This document shows, piece after piece, positions 56,514 to 64,000 of a stretch of DNA of 64,000 nucleotides (positions are counted from its first letter, which is position 1; each line of letters begins with the position of its first letter). A program made the translations under genes and the position numbers. The notes below the pieces were generated by a model. That model did no database searches. It was not told the DNA's origin and worked only from the letters and a program-made list of their open reading frames with translations. The DNA lies in assembly GCF_000512695.2 (NCBI RefSeq), contig NZ_AZRW02000002.1, forward strand, positions 62,001 through 126,000, in the 5' to 3' direction. This DNA comes from Pseudomonas sp. QTF5. GTDB taxonomy: Bacteria; Pseudomonadota; Gammaproteobacteria; Pseudomonadales; Pseudomonadaceae.

Positions 56514-56960
56514 TCACTCCCATCGTTGCGCCGCCCCGCGATCACTGTCGCGAGCCTGGACCCAATGGGAACTCTCGGCCACCTGCTCTTTCTTCCAGAA
56601 TGGCGCGCGGGTTTTCAGGTAATCCATTACAAACGCACAGGCATCAAAAGCCGCTTGACGATGACTGCTGCTGATACCGACAAAGACAATGGGCTCTCCC
56701 GGTTGCAGCACGCCGATTCGATGGATCAACACCAGTCCGAGCAACGGCCAGCGCTGCCGAGCTTCGTCGGCGATCTTGCCCAGGACCTTTTCGGTCATAC
56801 CGGGGTAATGCTCAAGAAACATCCCGGCGACTTCTTGTCCGGCGTTGGTGTCACGTACATACCCGACAAAACTCACCACAGCGCCGACATTCAGGCTCAA
56901 AGCCTGCAGGGTGTTGATTTCGGTGTTGGGGTCGAAGCGGTCTGTCTGGACTCGAATCAT
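56514..56960 (-). CDS. moaE: Molybdopterin synthase large subunit MoaE
   Basis: MoaE is the catalytic subunit of molybdopterin synthase, which adds two sulfurs to cyclic pyranopterin. The product is 148 aa. It has the family core GAVVSFVGYVRD, FLEHYPGMTEK, HRIGVLQPGE and SSSHRQAAFDAC, and ends with APFWKKEQ, which holds the active-site Lys pair. It lies 4 bases after moaD. Confidence 0.95.
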   Translation of the reverse strand: MIRVQTDRFDPNTEINTLQALSLNVGAVVSFVGYVRDTNAGQEVAGMFLEHYPGMTEKVLGKIADEARQRWPLLGLVLIHRIGVLQPGEPIVFVGISSSHRQAAFDACAFVMDYLKTRAPFWKKEQVAESSHWVQARDSDRGAAQRWE

Positions 56961-56964
56961 CGAA

Positions 56965-57210
56965 TCACCCTCCCGTTACGGTTGGGAAAAAACCCACTTC
57001 ATCACCGTCTATCAACGGCTCATCGAGCCCACACATGTCCTGATTGCGGGCACACATGAGGTTCTGTTCGGCCAGCACCCGCCAGACACCAGAACGATGT
57101 ATCAGGTGCTGACGCAACTGATTGACAGAAGTGAAATCACCTTCAATCGTTTCACCGTCAAGGCCAAGCGTTTCGCGGTACCGCGAGAAATACAAAACAT
57201 TCAGCTTCAT
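56965..57210 (-). CDS. moaD: Molybdopterin synthase sulfur carrier MoaD
   Basis: MoaD is the ubiquitin-like carrier that brings sulfur as a C-terminal thiocarboxylate. The product is 81 aa and ends in FFPTVTGG, with the needed Gly-Gly. The ATG at 57210 ([13 protein letters not shown]) overlaps the last bases of moaC closely. The longer frame overlaps moaC. Confidence 0.94.
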   Translation of the reverse strand: MKLNVLYFSRYRETLGLDGETIEGDFTSVNQLRQHLIHRSGVWRVLAEQNLMCARNQDMCGLDEPLIDGDEVGFFPTVTGG

Positions 57211-57692
57211 TGTTTCTGCGCCTGATACCAACCGCTTTTACCACCCCGTTTTTCCAACAGCCGCACCGATTCGATACTCATGCCTCGGTCCATGGCCTTG
57301 CACATGTCATACAGGGTCAAGGCCGCCACACTGGCGGCGGTCAGTGCCTCCATCTCGACGCCGGTCTGTCCGGACAACTTGCACCGAGAAACAATGCGTA
57401 CGCGTTGGTCACCTTCAAAACTCAACTCAACGTTAACACTGCTCAGAAGCAGCGGATGACAGAGCGGAATCAACTCGCTCGTGCGTTTGGCCGCCTGAAT
57501 GCCAGCGATCCGCGCTACCGCAAATACATCACCTTTAGGGTGAACACCGCTGGCAATCAGTTGTCGGGTCTCGGCAAGCATATGAACCCATGCCTCAGCC
57601 ACTGCTTCTCGGGACGTCACGCATTTATCCGTAACATCGACCATTCGTGCGCGTCCCAGTGAGTCGAGGTGAGTCAACATCAATTCAGTCAT
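57207..57692 (-). CDS. moaC: Cyclic pyranopterin monophosphate synthase MoaC
   Basis: MoaC completes formation of cyclic pyranopterin monophosphate from the MoaA product. The product is about 161 aa. It has MVDVTDK, the active-site segments [31 protein letters not shown] and [12 protein letters not shown] at 57692 is used; ATG at 57680 (MLTHLDS) is an alternative. It heads moaCDE, with an ANR/DNR box upstream. Confidence 0.93.
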   Translation of the reverse strand: MTELMLTHLDSLGRARMVDVTDKCVTSREAVAEAWVHMLAETRQLIASGVHPKGDVFAVARIAGIQAAKRTSELIPLCHPLLLSSVNVELSFEGDQRVRIVSRCKLSGQTGVEMEALTAASVAALTLYDMCKAMDRGMSIESVRLLEKRGGKSGWYQAQKQ

Positions 57693-57760
57693 AAGCAATA
57701 AGCCTTGCGCTACCAACAGTCGGTTTCAGCGCAGAATACAGAGCCGGCCGACACATGCGG

Positions 57761-57774
57761 TTGACGTCAATCAA
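57761..57774 (-). promoter_or_regulatory. ANR/DNR box for moaCDE
   Basis: TTGACGTCAATCAA has one mismatch. The class II start is near 57726, 34 bases before the moaC ATG. Confidence 0.78.
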
Positions 57775-57819
57775 GTAATCCAGACAAGCACATGCTTACA
57801 GGATCCTGGTTGCCAGCAT

Positions 57820-57980
57820 TTCGACCAGACGCAGGTAAAGCGTCACCGATCAGGCAATCCTTCTGGCGGTGTAATCCGTCAGCCCGAGCGCTTGACTTGG
57901 GCTGTGGCGAAGGCTGGCTGTTGCGGGCGCTGGCTGAACGAACTATCAAGGCGATCGGCGTAGATGGCGACGCGACCTGG
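57820..57980 (+). pseudogene. Remnant of a SAM-dependent methyltransferase gene
   Basis: A short stretch encodes ALDLGCGEGWLLRALAER and then IGVDGDA, the motif I region of class I methyltransferases. The expected preceding residues appear only in another frame and are broken by stops, and the rest of the domain is missing. It is therefore a truncated, frameshifted fragment that marks the edge of the denitrification block. Confidence 0.6.
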
Positions 57981-58332
57981 TCGAATCATTTTCCCTCCCC
58001 GGCAATCATCAAGTGACGCCATGAACTGGCGTCAGACCGCTGCCCTATCGAAAAAACCGCACGCTATCGCACAAACATCCAAAAATGCAGCACAACCGTT
58101 CAATCCCCGCTATGTGGAATGCGTGACTATTTCCTCGACTTGACCAATGAGGCGACGGCTCCTCCAGCCCATCGTCTTGCGGACGGCGGCGCGGGTCAGG
58201 TGCAGTTGCTCGTCTGCCGCAAAACCTTAGCTACTGATTCCACGAAAGACTCGATGACTTTTTTCATCAATCAACGGCACACGTCGTCGAGCAACCCAAG
58301 TAACCCTCAGTCAATACGTAAGGAAAAACATC
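57981..58332 (+). other. Intergenic stretch with no identified gene
   Basis: About 350 bases between the methyltransferase remnant and the hydrolase gene. Short frames occur (for example from 58119), but none has recognisable features. The last 70 bases should hold the hydrolase promoter; AAGGAAAAAC lies just before its ATG. No ANR/DNR box was seen. Confidence 0.5.
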
Positions 58333-58986
58333 ATGGCTCTCGCAAAAGCAGCTCCAGGCAAAACCCTTCTTACCCCAACTGACCACACCCTGATCATGAT
58401 CGACCATCAGTCGCAGATGTCCTTCGCGACCAAGTCGATCGATGCCGTCACCCTGCGTAACAACGCCGCGCTGGTAGCCAAGGCCGCCCGGGGCTTCGAG
58501 GTATCGACCATCCTCACCACCGTTGCCGAAAAAAGCTTCTCCGGCCCGATCTTCGACGAAATCAAGTCAGTGTTTCCGGACCACAAAGTGATCGACCGCA
58601 CCAGCATGAACACCTGGGAAGACGAACGCATCGCCGTCGAAGTGAACGCCTTCGGCAAACAGAAAATCGTCCTCGCCGGTCTGTGGACCTCCGTGTGCAT
58701 CGTCGGCCCGGCGCTGTCAGCTATCGACCAAGGCTTTGAGGTCTACTTCATCGCCGATGCCTGCGGCGATGTCTCCATCGAAGCCCATGAAATGGCCGTG
58801 CAACGCATGATCCAGATCGGCGCCCGCCCGATGACGGCGTTGCAATACCTGCTGGAGCTGCAACGTGACTGGGCTCGTACTGAAACCTACGAGGAAACCG
58901 TCAAGACCTCGATCGCCAATGGCGGCGCCTACGGCCTGGGTCTGATCTACGCCAAAACCATGTTCCACGCCTCTGAAGGCCATTGA
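58333..58986 (+). CDS. YcaC-like isochorismatase-family hydrolase
   Basis: A 217-aa cysteine hydrolase of the isochorismatase superfamily, close in pattern to E. coli YcaC. Asp24 (IMIDHQSQM) and Cys122 (GLWTSVCIVGPALSAI) are the likely catalytic Asp and nucleophile. MNTWEDERI matches the YcaC-like segment before the Cys. It has no signal peptide. The true substrate of this group is not known. It is read toward the MBL-fold and porin genes but is separated by a likely terminator. Confidence 0.88.
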   Translation: MALAKAAPGKTLLTPTDHTLIMIDHQSQMSFATKSIDAVTLRNNAALVAKAARGFEVSTILTTVAEKSFSGPIFDEIKSVFPDHKVIDRTSMNTWEDERIAVEVNAFGKQKIVLAGLWTSVCIVGPALSAIDQGFEVYFIADACGDVSIEAHEMAVQRMIQIGARPMTALQYLLELQRDWARTETYEETVKTSIANGGAYGLGLIYAKTMFHASEGH

Positions 58987-58994
58987 GCGACGAC

Positions 58995-59036
58995 AGCGGC
59001 TGCGCACATGCGTAGCCGCTTCCTCACGCCTTTTTT
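58995..59036 (+). terminator. Likely terminator after the hydrolase gene
   Basis: AGCGGCT and AGCCGCT pair around a 12-base loop that can extend the stem, with a run of six T ten bases later. The gap to the T run lowers confidence. Confidence 0.5.
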
Positions 59037-59057
59037 ATTGCAACCAGGAAGCAAGCC

Positions 59058-60062
59058 ATGAGCCTTCTCAAACACCTCCCCGCCTACTTCAAGGGCTCAC
59101 TGATGGCCCTCAGTCTCACGTTTGCAGCCAGTCAGGTTCAGGCGGCGCCACCGCCGCAAGTACAAACTCAAGTCCCTGGCTATCAGCGCCTGGCTGTGGG
59201 TGAATATGAAGTCACCGCGTTGTTCGATGGCTACAGCGACCTCGGGCCAACGCTGCTCAAAGGCCTTTCGCAGAAAGACATTCGCGCCATGCTCGAACGC
59301 AAGTTCATTTTTACCCAAGGCATGCCGACCGCGTTCAACGCATTCCTGATCAACACCGGCAAAAACCTGGTGCTGGTGGATGCCGGTGCCGGTGCCTGTT
59401 TCGGTGAAACCGCCGGCTGGCTGCCCGACAATATCCGCGCTGCCGGTTACCAGCCTGAGCAAGTGGATACCGTGTTGCTCACCCATATGCATGTCGATCA
59501 CGTCTGCGGCCTGATCAACACCAAGGGTGAACCAGTGTTCGCCAATGCCACGGTGTATGCCGCCAAACTGGAAGCCGATTACTGGCTCAGCCAGGCAAAC
59601 CTGGACAAGGCCCCTGCAGATGCCCGTGGCTACTTCGAGATTGCCCGTAAATCGGTGGCTCCCTATGTCGCCGCCAACCGCTTTAGAACCTTCACCCCCG
59701 AGCAGTCGCTGGTGCCTGACGTCACCCCGGTCAGCCTGCCCGGCCACACACCCGGCAGCAGCGGCTACACGTTCAACTCCAACGGCCAGAGCATTCTGTT
59801 CATGGGTGACCTGATCCACAGTTTCGCCGTGCAGTTCCAGCATCCGGAAGTGAGCATCGGCTTCGATGTCCAGGGCAAACAGGCCGTCGAGACTCGCGAA
59901 AAACTGTTCAAACAGGTCGCTCATGACCGCACCTGGGTTGCCGGTGCTCACTTGCCCTTCCCTGGTATCGGGCATATCAGCAATCGCAAAAAAGCCTTCG
60001 CCTGGGTGCCCGTCGAATACGGCCCTTACCAGCGACCGAAAAATGTCCCGCTGATCCAGTGA
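59058..60062 (+). CDS. Secreted metallo-beta-lactamase-fold hydrolase
   Basis: A 334-aa protein with an N-terminal signal peptide (cut near AQAA, residue 30). The zinc motif HMHVDH lies at 143-148; further ligands are the His in LPGHTPGSSG and the Asp/His region MGDLIHS. This matches the periplasmic MBL-fold hydrolases common in Pseudomonas, some of which are lactonases. The substrate cannot be told from the sequence. AGGAAG precedes the ATG. Confidence 0.9.
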   Translation: MSLLKHLPAYFKGSLMALSLTFAASQVQAAPPPQVQTQVPGYQRLAVGEYEVTALFDGYSDLGPTLLKGLSQKDIRAMLERKFIFTQGMPTAFNAFLINTGKNLVLVDAGAGACFGETAGWLPDNIRAAGYQPEQVDTVLLTHMHVDHVCGLINTKGEPVFANATVYAAKLEADYWLSQANLDKAPADARGYFEIARKSVAPYVAANRFRTFTPEQSLVPDVTPVSLPGHTPGSSGYTFNSNGQSILFMGDLIHSFAVQFQHPEVSIGFDVQGKQAVETREKLFKQVAHDRTWVAGAHLPFPGIGHISNRKKAFAWVPVEYGPYQRPKNVPLIQ

Positions 60063-60173
60063 TCACAACCCCGGACTTAAGCCAACTTCACTGCGGGGAA
60101 CCTTCTCAGCGGTGAAGGTGCCGGGCCGCTGGCGCCCGACTCGCTGGCTGCGCAGCCACTTCTCGCGCGGTGA

Positions 60174-61550
60174 ATGAATATGATGTATGCATCCAAAGAC
60201 CTTATTGCAATTCAAGGCCCGGGCAACGCGACCGCCCCCCTGATGCCCTTCTGGTTGTGCATGTTGCTCACGAGCACAGCCGGAACCGCAATAGCCGCCG
60301 AGCCCGTACAAACCGCACAAGGTTTGCTGGCAGGGTCGACGCTTGAGGTGCTCAGCCGAAACTTCTACCTCAACAATGACTATCGATCGCCCTCGCCGAC
60401 AGACAAGAGTTACAAACAGGAATGGGCTCAGGGTTTCATCACCTCGTTCGAATCCGGGTTCACTCCCGGCATGATTGGAGTGGGTATCGATGCCCATGGA
60501 TTTCTCGGTTTGAAACTGGACGGCGGCAAGGGACATTCCGGGACAGGATTGTTACCTCTGGATCATGACGGTCGCAGCGAAGACAGCTACTCCAGCGGTG
60601 GTGGAGCCCTGAAGCTGCGAGCCTCCCGCACCACCCTGGCGTTCGGTGAAATGACTGTGCAAACCCCGGTGTTCGACACGGCGGACAAACGCCTGCAACC
60701 GGAATACGCCACGGGTCTGTTGATCGACAGCCGTGACATCGATGATGTGCATCTGTTGGCCGGTCACTTCACCGCTTTCAAGAATCAGGATGCGTCCACC
60801 CGCAAGGGCGACTTCTCCGGTTACGGTGTGAGCACCGGTACGGGCGGCATCGATTTTATCGGGGTCAACCTGTTCGAAGATCGCCTAGTGGGCGGTGCCC
60901 TTTATGCGTCTGAACTGAGCGACACCTGGCGTCAGTACTACGCCAACCTGCACCTGAAACAGTCCGGTTTTTTCCTCGACGGCAATCTTTACCGCACCCA
61001 GGACTACGGCGAGGCCGCGACAGGGGCGATCGATAACACCGCCTACAGCCTGTCGGGCAAATACACCACCGGTGCCCAAGCCTTCACCCTCGCTTATCAG
61101 AAAATCAACGGCGACACACCCTTCGACTTCGTCGGTGGTGATTCCATCTACCTGGCCAACTCGATCAAGTACGCTGATTTCAACGGCCCCCATGAACGTT
61201 CCTGGCAGGTGCGCTACGACTTCGACCTCGGCACTTTCGGCCTGCCCGGCTTGAAGTTCATGACCCGCTACGTAACCGGGCGTGGCATCGATGGCACCCA
61301 GGCACCCAAGGGCGGTGCGTATAACCCGTTCGACCCGGCCACCGGCGATTACCAACCCCAACAAGGGGATGGCGGCCGGCATTGGGAACGCGATATAGAC
61401 CTACGCTACACCGTGCGGTCGGGCCGGGCCAAGGGCTTGTCCGTGCAGCTGTCCCATGTGACACATCGAGCCAATAACGCTCAGGCCGGCGATGACATCG
61501 ACCGGACTTATGTGGTTATCGAGTACCCGCTCAAGCTGGGATCGCTTTGA
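60174..61550 (+). CDS. OprD-family outer membrane porin
   Basis: A 458-aa porin of the OprD/OccD-OccK family. A signal peptide ends near AAEP (about 40-44). The N-terminal SRNFYLNNDYR, FITSFESGFTPGMIGVGIDAHGFLGLKLD and the final DRTYVVIEYPLKL are conserved family segments. OprD-type porins are narrow channels for small carboxylates or amino acids. The substrate is unknown; the two hydrolase genes just upstream may act on the same compound. Alternative ATGs lie at 60180 and 60183. Confidence 0.92.
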   Translation: MNMMYASKDLIAIQGPGNATAPLMPFWLCMLLTSTAGTAIAAEPVQTAQGLLAGSTLEVLSRNFYLNNDYRSPSPTDKSYKQEWAQGFITSFESGFTPGMIGVGIDAHGFLGLKLDGGKGHSGTGLLPLDHDGRSEDSYSSGGGALKLRASRTTLAFGEMTVQTPVFDTADKRLQPEYATGLLIDSRDIDDVHLLAGHFTAFKNQDASTRKGDFSGYGVSTGTGGIDFIGVNLFEDRLVGGALYASELSDTWRQYYANLHLKQSGFFLDGNLYRTQDYGEAATGAIDNTAYSLSGKYTTGAQAFTLAYQKINGDTPFDFVGGDSIYLANSIKYADFNGPHERSWQVRYDFDLGTFGLPGLKFMTRYVTGRGIDGTQAPKGGAYNPFDPATGDYQPQQGDGGRHWERDIDLRYTVRSGRAKGLSVQLSHVTHRANNAQAGDDIDRTYVVIEYPLKLGSL

Positions 61551-61680
61551 GCTTTCTCCTGGATGGAGCACATGGTCACGCGTTGATCTACAGACGGCGC
61601 CAATCGGTTTCAGCAGCATCCACCAGCGGCCATCCATCGGAAAAGCCGGCTTTGCAGCCAAGGCCGCTGGGCAAGTGTTG

Positions 61681-62343
61681 CTAGCAACGCGTCACGTTTG
61701 GCCTGAGCGCAGAAGGTTTTTCCCGACCACCGGCATTGCAGGAAGGACGGCCATGAGCCATGCGGTCGTTGCCGCTGCCGCCGTCGAGCATGTCATTACC
61801 GCCGTTGCCATACAGCGTATCGTCGCCACCCAGGCCGAGGAGACTGTCATCGTCGGGATTACCGTTGATCACGTTGGCGCCATCAGTCGGCACGACGGGC
61901 GGGTAATAGAGATTGGCCAGCATCACGCTGGCGTTCCAACGGCTGCCGTCAGCGAACTGGATTCAGTCGATCGCGTGATCCGCATCGAGAAAGTTCTGGC
62001 TCACGGTGAGGGTCTCACCACTCGCCAGAACGCTGAGCACCAGATCGTTGCCGATGCGGGTCAAGCGGATCTGGTTGGCGTTGAGGTTGGTCAGCAGGAG
62101 GGTGTCGACGTCGTTGTTGGCGCCACCGGAATTGTCGATCACATCGAAGCCATAGCCCAAGCCGAACCGATAGGTATCGCTGCCGCGTCCACCCACGAGC
62201 CGGTCATTGCCGGTGCCGCCGTCCAGCGTATCGTCACCACCGTTGCCGTAGAGTGTGTCGTTACCGCCCAGGCCATTGAGGGTGTCATTGGTGGCATTAC
62301 CCGTCAGGATATTGGCATTATCATTGCCATTTACAGTGGCCAT
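61681..62343 (-). pseudogene. RTX calcium-binding repeat protein gene, broken by an in-frame stop
   Basis: One reading frame from the ATG at 62343 encodes two blocks of Gly-Asp nonapeptide repeats ([20 protein letters not shown] and a similar second block). A TGA at 61963-61965 interrupts it after FLDADHAID; the same frame continues directly with IQFADGSRWNASVMLANLYY, the expected next residues of this RTX module. The end (RMAHGRPSCNAGG...) lacks family features, so the 3' part seems lost too. Intact relatives are secreted Ca-binding proteins. Confidence 0.8.
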
Positions 62344-62612
62344 GAGCAAACCCCTCTAGAGTTAATGGCATTTTGACGGTGTAAGTCTAATTCGCGGTAA
62401 ATACCCAGCCATAATTCATTTGAATGACTCAGTAAGCCTTTCGTCTGATGTCCCAACGAACCCTGCAAATACCGCGAATTGCCCCTATTGCGCGGCGAAT
62501 TCCATGAGCCTTATTTCAGTTGAGCGAGCGCGGGCATGCTCGGTGTCAGCCATACAACCGCATACCGCATGGCCAGTGACCGCCTGATCCCATCCGTTCG
62601 GCGTACAGGTAT

Positions 62613-63350
62613 TCAGAAACCGCGCACCAGGTAGGCTCCTGAGGGAACCCGATATCGCAGCTTCTTGCATTTGCCAGGTGCAGGCTGATGCCCCGGAGGA
62701 CGATCAGGAAACCAAATTCGGCATTTGCCCGGAGGCGGCATATGGCTGCGGGGAATCTCAACCTCAGCGTACGCCCGCTCTGGCTCGACATTAGCCATTT
62801 GCAACTTTCCTTCGGGCCCGGCCCTGCCAGCCGTCGGTGCATCCGAAACCCGATCTGTCTCTGCGCTAGCGAAGTTGCCAGCGTCGCGCCCAGGGTCCGG
62901 AGTGCGGCGCCTTTGGGTCTCCTCTTCCAGCCCCTTCTGGACTGCGACCAGATCCTCTTTGGCATTGGGTGGGGTCCCCGAAGACTGGGCCTGCTGCGCC
63001 GCCTGGATCAATTGGAAGTTGCGGTTGCGCAACTCGACGTTGCGACCAACCCCCATGTTCGAGCGCACCGCCAAGGTTTCAGCCTGCTGGTACTGCCCCT
63101 GCTGAAGACGCAACACACCGAGGTAATGCAGAGTCGCGGGATTGTTCGGCTGGATATGCAGGGCACGCTCCAGCGTGGCGGCGGCCTGGTCCAGTTGGCC
63201 ATTTTCATACTGCCGCGAGGCTGTTTCGATCAGGGCGGTTGATGCGCTGTTGCTTTGCGCGGGGGCTCTTCGCTCGGCAGCGACAGAACAAAACGACGCG
63301 ACGGCGCAGAACACCAGGATGAGGCCCGGCAGAAAACTCTTGGTTGGCAT
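62613..63350 (-). CDS. Secreted TPR protein with Cys/Pro-rich C-terminus
   Basis: A 245-aa protein with a signal peptide to about residue 24 (MPTKSFLPGLILVF...). One or two TPR units lie at about 37-95 (ASRQYENGQLDQAAATLERALHI, then the Pro-Asn-Asn and YLGVLRLQQGQYQQAE). A linker rich in Glu, Arg and Pro leads to a C-terminal motif with MPPPGKCRIW and a second PGKC, of a form seen in several Pseudomonas envelope proteins. The function is not known. Codon use resembles the neighbours. Confidence 0.72.
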   Translation of the reverse strand: MPTKSFLPGLILVFCAVASFCSVAAERRAPAQSNSASTALIETASRQYENGQLDQAAATLERALHIQPNNPATLHYLGVLRLQQGQYQQAETLAVRSNMGVGRNVELRNRNFQLIQAAQQAQSSGTPPNAKEDLVAVQKGLEEETQRRRTPDPGRDAGNFASAETDRVSDAPTAGRAGPEGKLQMANVEPERAYAEVEIPRSHMPPPGKCRIWFPDRPPGHQPAPGKCKKLRYRVPSGAYLVRGF

Positions 63351-63849
63351 CAGGGGGCGGACTCGACTGAACTCGGACGGCACTGCCGTAAAACAGACCA
63401 CAGCGCTGCTCGGCATTTCCGAACAGGGCCGTTATTGACCTGGCCAATACCCTGAAGTTCCTGCTGCAACGGCCGTCGCAGATCCAAGGGTGAAAAGCGG
63501 ATTTTAAAGCTGCCAAAGCGCGCCTGAGACCTCGCAGTGCGACATCATCGCGCAATGCTGCATTCATCGCTTCCAACGGCTGCTTAACCACTTGGTCAGC
63601 TTGCTCTAAACCTCTGTACTCGCTTGTGGGCCACCATCATCTTCGCGGATGTCATAGCTCAAGCCTTATCTAGAGATTTCTGCTTGAGTGCTGCGCAGCA
63701 ATTTTCACATAGCCCATCAAACTGGGAGGCGCAGCCCCAATGGAGGATTAGTCTAGATAAAAATCTTGATACAATTGCCAGAATTTTGGCACTATGCGCC
63801 GTTTCAAAAGAAGGCAGGATATCCTGTGCAGTCGCTTAAAACCGTCAGG
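63351..63849. other. Intergenic stretch with no identified gene
   Basis: About 500 bases upstream of the TPR gene. The bases nearest 63351 should hold its promoter. The AT content rises from about 63640, which differs from the rest of the window and may mark a junction with accessory DNA. Short frames on both strands lack protein features. Confidence 0.45.
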
Positions 63850-64000
63850 TTAGCTTTTCCTTTCTGCCATCAAATCGCTAAGGCGACCTTGAATTTCTCG
63901 CGCCCCCCGAGCGTAGCGGTCCTCGATTCCATCGGTAAGTTGATAGAACCGCATTACCTGGACCGCCCCAAACGCATCAGAGAATTCGTGGGTCATGACG
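63850..64000 (-). CDS. Hypothetical protein, possibly partial at the window edge
   Basis: A minus-strand frame stops at 63850 and is open to the window edge. The last 48 codons begin at an ATG (63996, MTHEFSDAFGAVQ) and contain RYARGAREIQGRLSDLMAER. Whether the gene starts there or continues beyond 64000 cannot be told. I do not recognise the family. Confidence 0.4.
   Translation of the reverse strand, partial: VMTHEFSDAFGAVQVMRFYQLTDGIEDRYARGAREIQGRLSDLMAERKS

Noticed and set aside
61492-62376. Plus-strand 294-codon frame rich in Val, Ile and Ala
   Set aside because: It is the antisense of the RTX repeats, whose periodic codons create a repetitive complementary frame.
63624-63839. Plus-strand 71-codon frame
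   Set aside because: No ribosome site or recognisable features; it lies in an AT-richer intergenic stretch.

Overview
The window looks like a chromosomal segment of a denitrifying Pseudomonas, most likely of the P. fluorescens group. The grounds are the high-GC coding style, the REP/REPIN palindromes typical of that group, the narK1K2GHJI and nirSMCFDLGHJEN gene orders, OprD-type porin and DUF6124 genes, and ANR/DNR boxes of the form TTGAY-N4-RTCAA. No rRNA, tRNA, CRISPR array or intact transposon was seen.

Almost the whole window is one denitrification island that encodes every step from nitrate to N2. Positions 179-11655 (minus strand) hold narK1, narK2, narGHJI, a NifM/PpiC-like prolyl isomerase and moaA. 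Divergent from them, 11960-15640 holds narXL, a DNR-like regulator and a small Cys-rich DGC protein. An accessory stretch follows (a Phd/RelE toxin-antitoxin pair and a DUF6124 gene), then ubiUVT for O2-independent ubiquinone synthesis, moaB-moeA, a pdxH copy under an ANR/DNR box, norR, a divergent RIC/YtfE iron-sulfur repair gene, a CopD-like gene with nnrS, and a 29-codon ORF followed by dnr and a zinc-ribbon gene. Next come norCB-norD, norF-norE-nirQ, the complete nirSMCFDLGHJEN operon with all haem d1 genes, an SDR gene and nosRZDFYL. A HemN-like gene plus hemN, a second CopD-like gene and moaCDE close the respiratory part. From about 57.8 kb the content changes: a methyltransferase remnant, a YcaC-like hydrolase, a secreted metallo-beta-lactamase-fold hydrolase, an OprD porin, an RTX-repeat pseudogene and a TPR protein.

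The genes form one system. Nar, cd1 Nir, cNor and Nos carry electrons. moaABCDE and moeA supply molybdenum cofactor for NarG. hemN and the nirE/D/L/G/H/J/F/N set supply haem and haem d1. ubiUVT makes quinone without O2. RIC, NnrS and NorR respond to nitric oxide.

Regulation can largely be read from the DNA. ANR/DNR boxes precede narK1, the DGC gene, pdxH, norC, nirS/nirQ, nosR, the hemN-like gene and moaC, with weaker ones before nnrS and the SDR gene. NarL 7-2-7 sites precede narK1/narX, the first DNR-like gene and moaB. The most striking pattern is a pair of near-identical NorR/sigma-54 promoters, each with three GGT-N7-ACC sites and a -24/-12 element at the same distance. One drives the RIC gene and the other drives the small ORF plus dnr. 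Other unusual items are a HemN-like protein that has lost the radical-SAM cysteines and is encoded just ahead of intact hemN, and an SDR whose catalytic Tyr is replaced by Cys.
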